From: an uncultured Coriobacteriaceae bacterium
Lineage (GTDB): Bacteria; Actinomycetota; Coriobacteriia; Coriobacteriales; Atopobiaceae
DNA length: 13,807 bases
Direction of reading: 5' to 3'
Assembly: GCA_900552935.1 (NCBI GenBank)
Contig: USBN01000040.1
Coordinates: 1 to 13,807, forward strand
Shown: piece after piece, positions 1 to 5,641 of the stretch
How positions within the stretch are numbered: the stretch's first letter is position 1
How the letters are laid out: each line of letters begins with the position of its first letter
The notes under the pieces: generated by a model
What the model saw: the letters and a program-made list of their open reading frames with translations, nothing else
Database searches by the model: none
Told to the model about the DNA's origin: nothing
Position numbers and translations under genes: made by a program

Positions 1-960
1 GCCAGAGAAGGCGCTCATCTGCCCTGCCGTAAAAACGCGCTCGAGTGCGATACGACCCTCCGGCGTCATGCCAGCGTCCGCCAGTGGCAGCGCGCTCGAC
101 CACTCACCCACCATGACAGGCAGGCCACTCTTCTTTGCGCGAGCGAGATACTGCTCCGTATCCCTCACGAGACGCCGCACGCCCGTGGGACCAGCGGCGT
201 TCATGGAGTCCGAATAATGGAACACATGGCTATCCAGCCACACGTTCTCATAGCGCGCGGGCGACATGAAGGCTCGCCACGCATCCGGCAAGCCAGCGTC
301 ATTCACGACGAAAATCGGACGCGTACCGGCAGCTTCGCGGACCGCCTCGTAGGCATCGCGATAGAAGTTGCGGAGAAGGTGCGGCGGCACGCCCTCAACA
401 ACGGACAATCCGCGACGCGAGCGGCCCTTTATCGCGCCGATCGGCTCGATGCCAAGGAAGTTCTCACGCTCCGTGTAACGAGATGCGAGCGCCGCGGTGA
501 CATCGATAACCGCGCGACGGAAGGAGGCGACATCGCCAAAGAAGCTCGCGGGCGAGGCGGAATCCGTGCCAGGCACGACGGCGACATCGAGGAGGACCTC
601 GATGCCAGCCGCCTCAGCCCAGCCAAATGCGCGATCAACGTAGTCCAGGCAGCCCTCTGAGGGGCCGGGCATGGGCCCCGCCTCGCCGAAGACGTACCAA
701 GGAACCTGAAGCCTGACCGCGTCATAGCCACGCGAGGCAATTCGGGCGAAGTCTCCCTCGTCAACGAACGTCGAGCGGTGACGCTCGAGAAGCTCGGCGT
801 AGCGCGAGTCCTCCATCACACTGGCAAGCTCGGCCTCGCAAAATGCGCCCGTACCAGCGAAGAGGGACGGGGTCACCCAAGGCTCGAGGACAAGCCAGCC
901 CGACAGGTTGACTCCGCGAAGACGACGATTCTCGACATCCCTCTTGCGTGCCTTGAGCAA
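1..960 (-). CDS. GH5-family glycoside hydrolase (exo-beta-1,3-glucanase-like), 3' end cut by window
   Basis: 320 residues are visible and the C-terminus lies beyond base 1. Residues 15-34 (GVNLSGWLVLEPWVTPSLF) match the N-terminal signature of fungal-type exo-1,3-beta-glucanases of GH5. Further matches are R83 in VRLQVPW, H248-Y249 in VFHYS, and the nucleophile motif GEWSSAL (E286). The acid/base Glu is probably E172, but it sits in GIEP, not the usual NEP. The loop that is normally DLHGAPG reads DVAVVPG, so its His is also missing. A TTG at 960 is the likely start: GAGGAG lies at 978-973, an in-frame TAG at 1005-1003 blocks a longer frame, and the conserved core begins 14 residues in. There is no signal peptide, so the protein is probably cytoplasmic. 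It follows the ABC gene by 52 nt with no terminator, so it is probably the last gene of the marR-ABC operon. A role on a glycoside substrate is likely; the exact substrate is unknown. Confidence 0.82.
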   Translation of the reverse strand, partial: MLKARKRDVENRRLRGVNLSGWLVLEPWVTPSLFAGTGAFCEAELASVMEDSRYAELLERHRSTFVDEGDFARIASRGYDAVRLQVPWYVFGEAGPMPGPSEGCLDYVDRAFGWAEAAGIEVLLDVAVVPGTDSASPASFFGDVASFRRAVIDVTAALASRYTERENFLGIEPIGAIKGRSRRGLSVVEGVPPHLLRNFYRDAYEAVREAAGTRPIFVVNDAGLPDAWRAFMSPARYENVWLDSHVFHYSDSMNAAGPTGVRRLVRDTEQYLARAKKSGLPVMVGEWSSALPLADAGMTPEGRIALERVFTAGQMSAFSG

Positions 961-1012
961 CTTTGCCCGCCTCTCCTCGACCGCGCGACAGCGCGTGACA
1001 GGCTACGCCCGC

Positions 1013-2863
1013 CTAACTAAGCTCTATCATCCCATGGTACAGCTGCCAGTACTCGCCGTGTTGCGCGAGGAGCTCATCATGCGTGCCACGTTCAACAATC
1101 CTTCCCTGTTCCAGCACCATAATTGCGTTGGCGTTGCGGACGGTGGAAAGCCTGTGGGCAATCACGAAGACGGTGCGCCCCGCCATGAGAGCGTCCATGC
1201 CGCGTTCGATGAGTGCCTCGGTGCGCGTATCGACCGAGCTTGTCGCCTCATCGAGAATGAGGACGGGCGGGTTGGCCACAGCTGCACGGGCAATCGCAAG
1301 AAGCTGGCGCTGGCCGGCGGAGAGGTTGGCGCCATCGGCGGTCACGAGCGTGTCGTAGCCCTTGGGCAGGCGGTTGATGAAGCCGTCCGCGTTCGCGGTG
1401 CGAGCCGCGGCCCTGACCTCCTCGTCCGTGGCGTCAAGCTTGCCGAACCTGATGTTGTCGGCAACGGTTCCGCAGAAGAGGTGCGTGTCCTGGAGCACGA
1501 TGCCGAGGCTCGAGCGGAGACTCGCCTTCTCGATGTCGCGAACGTCTATGCCGTCATATGTGATGGAACCAGCCTGAACGTCATAGAAGCGGTTGATAAG
1601 GTTCGTAATCGTGGTCTTTCCGGCACCCGTGGACCCAACGAAGGCAATCTTCTGACCGGGCTTTGCGAACAGCGAGAGGTCCTTGAGAACGGTTTGGCCC
1701 GGCTCGTACCCAAAGGTGACGTCATGGAAGCGGACGTCTCCCGCAAGGGGCACCTGGGTGCCATCCTCCTGACGCCAAGCCCAGCCGCTCGCTCCGGCGG
1801 CGGCACGCTCCGGAGCGTCCTCCTTCGCCTCGAGGCGCTCGAGGATGACCTTGCCCTCATCCACCTCGGACTCGATGTCCATGGCGGAGAAGAGGCGCTC
1901 CGCACCGGCCAGGGCGCCGAGAAGGAAGTTGCCGAGCTGGGTCACCTGGTTGAACGGCATAGCCGCCTGACGAACAAACACGAGGTAGCTCGCGAGGCTG
2001 CCCATATCCGTGAGGCCCCTCGCAGCGAGGAAGGACCCCATGACCGCCACCACGGCGTAGTTGGTGTAGGTCATGGCAACCGTGATGGGCACCATGGTCG
2101 CAGCGTAGGTCTGAGCAGCCGTGCCCTGTTCGCGAAGCTGCTCGTTATGCTCGCGGAAGCCCTCGAGAGAAGCTTCCTCATGCGTATACGCCTGGACGAC
2201 CTTCTGACCAGCGCACATCTCCTGGACATAGCCATCGAGATGTCCGAGCGTTCCTTGCATAGACTTGAAATATGCCGAGCTGCGCTTACCGGCGAGACGC
2301 ACGTACACGACGAGCATCACGTCGAACGCAACGCTTACCAACGTGAGGCGCCAATCAAGAACGAGCAGCAGGACCAATGTGCCAAAGGCCTGGATTGCCG
2401 CCTGGATCACATTCGCGAAGCTGTTATTGAGCGCCTCTGAGACCGTGTCGACATCGTTCGTGAAGAAGCTCATGACGTCACCCGTGCGGGTACGGTCGAA
2501 ATAGCTGAGCGGAAGCGTCTGCAGATGCGCGAACAGGTCGCGGCGGATATCGAAGACGACGCGCTGCGCCGCCCTCACCATCGTCTGCGTATAGCCGAGC
2601 GCGGAGAGCGCACCGACCACGTAAATGACCGCCGCCAGCACGACGCCAGCCTTGAAGCCGTCGACATCCTGGGTAGTCAGGCAGTTCACCACGGGCTTGA
2701 TCATATAGGTGCCCGCAAGCTGGCAGAGGGCGCACGTGCTTGCGAGGACGCCAACAAGCAGGAGCTTCATGCGAGCCGCGCCCATGTACTCGAGCAGCCT
2801 GCGCACCGTGCTGCCAAGGTTCTTTGGCATCGAGGAGCCACCCTTCGTTGAATAGACGGCCAT
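1013..2863 (-). CDS. ABC exporter half-transporter, catalytically complete partner
   Basis: 616 residues in the fused TMD-NBD layout of the multidrug/lipid ABC exporter family (MdlB/LmrD-like). An N-terminal membrane domain with about six helices covers roughly residues 30-325. The nucleotide-binding domain begins near 375. Motifs: Walker A GSTGAGKTT (410-418), Q-loop Q458, signature LSAGQ (514-518, second Gly replaced by Ala), Walker B LILDE with catalytic E539, D-loop SSVDT, H-loop H570. This NBD therefore supplies the full hydrolytic Glu and His but a non-canonical signature, as expected of the active partner in a heterodimer. An Ala/Glu-rich linker of about 40 residues (331-372) separates the domains. 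The start ATG overlaps the upstream stop as TAATG, implying translational coupling; an ATG at residue 12 is an alternative. The substrate cannot be read from sequence; drug or lipid efflux is inferred from the family and the MarR neighbour. Confidence 0.95.
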   Translation of the reverse strand: MAVYSTKGGSSMPKNLGSTVRRLLEYMGAARMKLLLVGVLASTCALCQLAGTYMIKPVVNCLTTQDVDGFKAGVVLAAVIYVVGALSALGYTQTMVRAAQRVVFDIRRDLFAHLQTLPLSYFDRTRTGDVMSFFTNDVDTVSEALNNSFANVIQAAIQAFGTLVLLLVLDWRLTLVSVAFDVMLVVYVRLAGKRSSAYFKSMQGTLGHLDGYVQEMCAGQKVVQAYTHEEASLEGFREHNEQLREQGTAAQTYAATMVPITVAMTYTNYAVVAVMGSFLAARGLTDMGSLASYLVFVRQAAMPFNQVTQLGNFLLGALAGAERLFSAMDIESEVDEGKVILERLEAKEDAPERAAAGASGWAWRQEDGTQVPLAGDVRFHDVTFGYEPGQTVLKDLSLFAKPGQKIAFVGSTGAGKTTITNLINRFYDVQAGSITYDGIDVRDIEKASLRSSLGIVLQDTHLFCGTVADNIRFGKLDATDEEVRAAARTANADGFINRLPKGYDTLVTADGANLSAGQRQLLAIARAAVANPPVLILDEATSSVDTRTEALIERGMDALMAGRTVFVIAHRLSTVRNANAIMVLEQGRIVERGTHDELLAQHGEYWQLYHGMIELS

Positions 2864-4593
2864 TACTCCTCATCCCCCTCAGCAACCTGCGTGTGATAAA
2901 GCTCTTGGTAGATTGGGTCAGTCGCAAGAAGTTCCGCAGGCGTGCCCACGGCGTGGACGCGACCGTCGTCAAGAATCACGACTTGGTCCGCATCGTTCAC
3001 GGACGCGATGCGCTGGGCGATGATGACCTTCGTGACGTCGGTGAGACCGCGCAGCCCTTCCCTGATGCGGGCGTCAGTCGCCATATCGACCGCGCTCGTC
3101 GAGTCATCGAGAATCAAGACGCGTGGACGCCTCACGAGCGCCCTGGCGATGCAGAGTCGCTGGCGCTGGCCACCGCTGACGTTATCTCCTCCCTGCCCGA
3201 GGTCGGCATCAAGGCCACCGATTCGGTCAAGGAACTCATCTACGGCAGCGACATGGCATGCCTCCAGCAGCTCCTCGTCCGTAGCGTTCGAACGACCCCA
3301 GAGAAGGTTCTCGCGCACCGTACCGGAAAAGAGCACGGGACGCTGAAGCGCGAGGCCCACGCTCTCTCGCAACGCGGCGACGTCATATTCGCGCACGTCA
3401 TGACCGCCGATAAGAACGGCGCCGTCCGTCACGTCATACAGGCGCGGAAGCAACTGGACGAGAGAGCTCTTGCCCGACCCCGTGCCACCAAGGACGCCGA
3501 TCGTCGAACCCGCAGGGAACGAGAGCGTGATGTCATGAAGGACGTCTGCGGAGGCATCGGCGTTGTACTTGAAGCTCGCATGACGCAGCTCGACGGAGCC
3601 ATTCGGGACCTCCGTGATCGCGTTCTCCGGGCTCGCGATCGTAGGCTGTTCGCGCAGGACCTCACCCACGCGACGGGCACTCGTAAGCGCACGCGTCATG
3701 AGCAGGAAGACGTTCGAGATCATCATGAGAGAGTTCGTGATCTGAAGAACGTAGCTCATGAACCCCGTGAGCTCGCCGACCTTCAGCTCGCCCGCCATGA
3801 TCATCGTGCCGCCCAAGGCCAGGATGAGGATGTCACTCGTATACATGGTTGCCTGGAAGAGCGGAAGGTTGAAAACGGCGGTACCGAAGGTCCTCGTCGA
3901 AGTGTCGGCGAGATCCCCGTTGACCGCCCCGAAGCGGCTTCCGACCCACTCGTCGCGCACGAACGCCTTAACCGCGCGGATGGCCGTGACGCTCTCCTGA
4001 ACGACGTCGTTCAGCCGGTCCATAACATCTTGGAGAACGCCATAAAGCGGTGCCACCCGACGGACGATGAGGACGAGGGCGACGGCAAGGAGCGGAAGCA
4101 TGACGAAGAAGACACAGGCGAGACGTGCCGAAAGCATGCTGGCGAGGATGAGGCCTGCCGTAAACATGACGGGTCCGCGCATCATGGGCCTGAAACCGTT
4201 CATGAAGGCGTTCTGGATGACGGTGACGTCCGTCGTCATGCGCGTCACGAGAGACGACGTGTCAAAGTGGTCGAGATTCTCGAACGAATAGCGCTGGACA
4301 GCCTCGAACTGAGCGTCGCGGAGATTGGCGCCGAGACCCATTGCCGCTCGAGCACTGCAGCGGGCGAACGCCATGCCAAAGCCCATGGCGACAATGCCGC
4401 AAGCGAGCATCTGGCCACCAGTGATCCAGACGTGGCTCATGTCCCCCGCAACGATGCCCTGGTCGATAAGGCCCGCCGTAAGGTAGGGAATCAGGAGCTC
4501 GAGCGTACCCTCGAAGACCATGCAGATGGCGGCCAGAATGAAGTCGCGCTTATATGGACCGAAATAGCGAAAGATGATTTTGAGGTCACTCAC
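2863..4593 (-). CDS. ABC exporter half-transporter, degenerate-site partner
   Basis: 576 residues from the GTG at 4593 (MSDLKIIFRYFG...). This start is preferred over the upstream in-frame ATG at 4692 because GAGGAGG lies 9 nt before it (4609-4603) and the longer frame would run through marR. The membrane domain is about residues 15-305 and the NBD about 333-565. Motifs: Walker A GGTGSGKSS (369-377), Q417, canonical signature VSGGQ (472-476). Walker B reads VLILDD, so the catalytic Glu is Asp (D497), and the H-loop is IIAQR, so His is Gln (Q527). This E-to-D plus H-to-Q pair is the known hallmark of the degenerate subunit in heterodimeric exporters such as TM287/288, LmrCD and BmrCD. Its canonical signature pairs with the active Walker motifs of the next gene. 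It overlaps marR by 8 nt and the downstream ABC gene by 1 nt, so the three are coupled. Confidence 0.95.
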   Translation of the reverse strand: MSDLKIIFRYFGPYKRDFILAAICMVFEGTLELLIPYLTAGLIDQGIVAGDMSHVWITGGQMLACGIVAMGFGMAFARCSARAAMGLGANLRDAQFEAVQRYSFENLDHFDTSSLVTRMTTDVTVIQNAFMNGFRPMMRGPVMFTAGLILASMLSARLACVFFVMLPLLAVALVLIVRRVAPLYGVLQDVMDRLNDVVQESVTAIRAVKAFVRDEWVGSRFGAVNGDLADTSTRTFGTAVFNLPLFQATMYTSDILILALGGTMIMAGELKVGELTGFMSYVLQITNSLMMISNVFLLMTRALTSARRVGEVLREQPTIASPENAITEVPNGSVELRHASFKYNADASADVLHDITLSFPAGSTIGVLGGTGSGKSSLVQLLPRLYDVTDGAVLIGGHDVREYDVAALRESVGLALQRPVLFSGTVRENLLWGRSNATDEELLEACHVAAVDEFLDRIGGLDADLGQGGDNVSGGQRQRLCIARALVRRPRVLILDDSTSAVDMATDARIREGLRGLTDVTKVIIAQRIASVNDADQVVILDDGRVHAVGTPAELLATDPIYQELYHTQVAEGDEE

Positions 4594-5068
4594 GAACGCC
4601 CGCCTCCTCGGCGCGACGCGCCACCATGTTCTTCCTCGCACGCTCGAGATATCCAATGAAAGACTCGCGTTCCTCGTCAGTAAACCCGTCAAGCATGGCC
4701 TCGTCTATTTCGGCGCAGCGCTCCTCCCACGGCATCACCAACGCCCGCCCGGCATCGGTGAGCCTGAGACGCTTCGTGCGCCGGTCTCCCGGATTCGCCT
4801 CGACGGTAACAAAGCCGCCCTTCTCGAGCGCATCGAGCATGCGCGAAACGGCGGCTGGATCCATGCCAAAGAACGACGCCACCTCTCGCTGGGTGGCACG
4901 CTCGTGAACCGCCAGATACGAGATAACTCGGGGTTGGCCGCAGGCAAGGCCAAGCGATGACCCATACGGCCTCAACAGCGCCTTTTGCGCCTGAAACGCT
5001 CTCAAAAGAGCCATGTGCGCGTCAACCAGGGAGTAACCCTCGCCAACCGCATATTTATCTTTCCCCAT
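4586..5068 (-). CDS. MarR-family transcriptional regulator
   Basis: 160 residues with the MarR winged-helix layout: an N-terminal helix (DAHMALLRAFQAQ), the segment LGLACGQPRVISYLAVHERATQ, recognition helix DPAAVSRMLDALEKGGFV, wing motif NPGDRRTKRLRLTDAGRAL, and a C-terminal dimerisation helix ending in RARKNMVARR. Length fits the family (about 140-160). The ATG at 5068 has a GGCGGAG ribosome-binding site a few bases upstream. It is the first gene of the operon, and its stop overlaps the GTG start of the first ABC gene (GTGAGTGA). The three TTGA-N4-TCAA palindromes directly upstream make autorepression, with control of the linked exporter, the most likely arrangement. The ligand is unknown, and no cysteine-based sensing motif is obvious. 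Confidence 0.93.
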   Translation of the reverse strand: MGKDKYAVGEGYSLVDAHMALLRAFQAQKALLRPYGSSLGLACGQPRVISYLAVHERATQREVASFFGMDPAAVSRMLDALEKGGFVTVEANPGDRRTKRLRLTDAGRALVMPWEERCAEIDEAMLDGFTDEERESFIGYLERARKNMVARRAEEAGVRE

Positions 5069-5091
5069 AGTACTCCGCCTCTTAATGATGC

Positions 5092-5147
5092 TTGACTTTT
5101 CAATAATTGACGAATCAAGAGAATAGCTTCGATGCTTGATATGTCAA
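5092..5147. promoter_or_regulatory. Triple palindromic operator array, TTGA-N4-TCAA (likely MarR sites)
   Basis: Three 12-bp palindromes share the arms TTGA/TCAA with a 4-bp spacer: TTGACTTTTCAA (5092-5103), TTGACGAATCAA (5107-5118) and TTGATATGTCAA (5136-5147). Starts are 15 and 29 bp apart. The outer two lie in a longer direct repeat, GATGCTTGA, at 5087-5095 and 5131-5139 (44 bp apart). They overlap the -35 box, the predicted transcription start and the early leader, positions where a bound MarR dimer would block RNA polymerase. Binding is inferred from location and symmetry. Confidence 0.75.
5120..5147 (-). promoter_or_regulatory. Sigma70-type promoter of the marR-ABC-GH5 operon
   Basis: On the minus strand, -35 TTGACA (5147-5142) is followed after 16 bases by -10 TATTCT (5125-5120). 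The start point would lie near 5113, giving a leader of about 45 nt before the marR ATG. The -35 box is itself half of one TTGA-N4-TCAA palindrome, and the predicted start lies inside a second. Confidence 0.75.
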
Positions 5148-5258
5148 CGAAGTTATCTAGCACGAAATAATTGGAGCGGCCAAGCCATTATGTGCGTCAA
5201 TTCGCACGTCCGTAGCTCGCCAGGTGTAGCAAGAGCGAGACGCCCGTGCCCACTGCGC

Positions 5259-5345
5259 GCCCGCCGCAAGCCCATCCGCACCCGCCGCAAGCCCGCCGCG
5301 TGCCCGCCGCGCGCCCGTCGCAAGCACATACCGCGCCCGCCGCGA
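5259..5345. repeat. Degenerate tandem array, 11-bp period, unit GCCCGCCGCAA
   Basis: About eight units of 10-11 bp in a row: GCCCGCCGCAA, GCCCATCCGCA, CCCGCCGCAA, GCCCGCCGCGT, GCCCGCCGCGC, GCCCGTCGCAA, GCACATACCGC, GCCCGCCGCGA. Looser copies follow to about 5365. An 11-bp unit shifts the reading frame with every copy, so the low-complexity Arg/Ala/Pro-rich frames through it are unlikely to be proteins. The period is close to one helical turn. Confidence 0.8.
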
Positions 5346-5495
5346 GCCGCCCGAGCGCCAGGCGCAATGGCCGGCCGCAAGTTCCCAGCTTCTCCAATAG
5401 TCTCTTGATTTGTCGCGAACGGCAGGTTTCTCACCGTGAGTGGTTGGGTAACAAAGCGCAAGACCGCTACTCGATTTTAGTTGTCCACTTATCGA

Positions 5496-5541
5496 TAGTC
5501 ATTTGCGAAGACTATATGTATGCGGATTCGTAGTCATTTGC
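5496..5541. repeat. Direct repeat TAGTCATTTGC upstream of ppdK (possible regulator sites)
   Basis: Two copies are seen: 5496-5506 is an exact TAGTCATTTGC, and 5531-5541 is identical, 35 bp away. They flank the TATATG candidate -10 box (5513-5518). Position and identity suggest binding sites for a regulator of ppdK; no known motif is recognised. Confidence 0.45.
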
Positions 5542-5641
5542 TCACGCTTGGACGCGATACCCTCTCTCTAGTCGACGTCCCGGATGGCGTCGAGACGACG
5601 GCGGCAATTGGTGCCGTTCAACCTCAATACAGGGGAGGATC

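Larger units (their letters stand above)
5148..5641. other. Long intergenic region between divergent marR and ppdK
   Basis: No convincing gene is present; the open frames here are short and low-complexity. It contains the 11-bp-period G/C-rich array (5259-5345), a CTCAC-C-GTGAG palindrome (5430-5440), a TATCGATA palindrome (5490-5497), the TAGTCATTTGC repeat pair, and the ppdK leader. A TATATG at 5513-5518 is a possible -10 box for ppdK, but no good -35 lies at the proper distance. The start point of ppdK is therefore unresolved. Confidence 0.6.

Noticed and set aside
908..2440. 510-codon plus-strand open frame opposite the ABC gene
   Set aside because: It mirrors a certain ABC transporter on the other strand, has no recognisable domain and is low in hydrophobic cores. 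Such long antisense frames are expected from G/C-rich third positions.
2740..4659. 639-codon plus-strand open frame opposite the degenerate-site ABC gene
   Set aside because: Same reason: a shadow of a well-supported ABC gene, rich in Arg/His/Asp/Glu with no family motif.
5259..5345. Possible CRISPR array
   Set aside because: Units are 11 bp and contiguous with no unique spacers, and there are no cas genes.
5136..5533. Several 66-102-codon frames across the marR-ppdK gap
   Set aside because: They run through the 11-bp repeat array, giving Arg/Ala/Pro-rich low-complexity text on both strands, with no ribosome-binding site or conserved motif.
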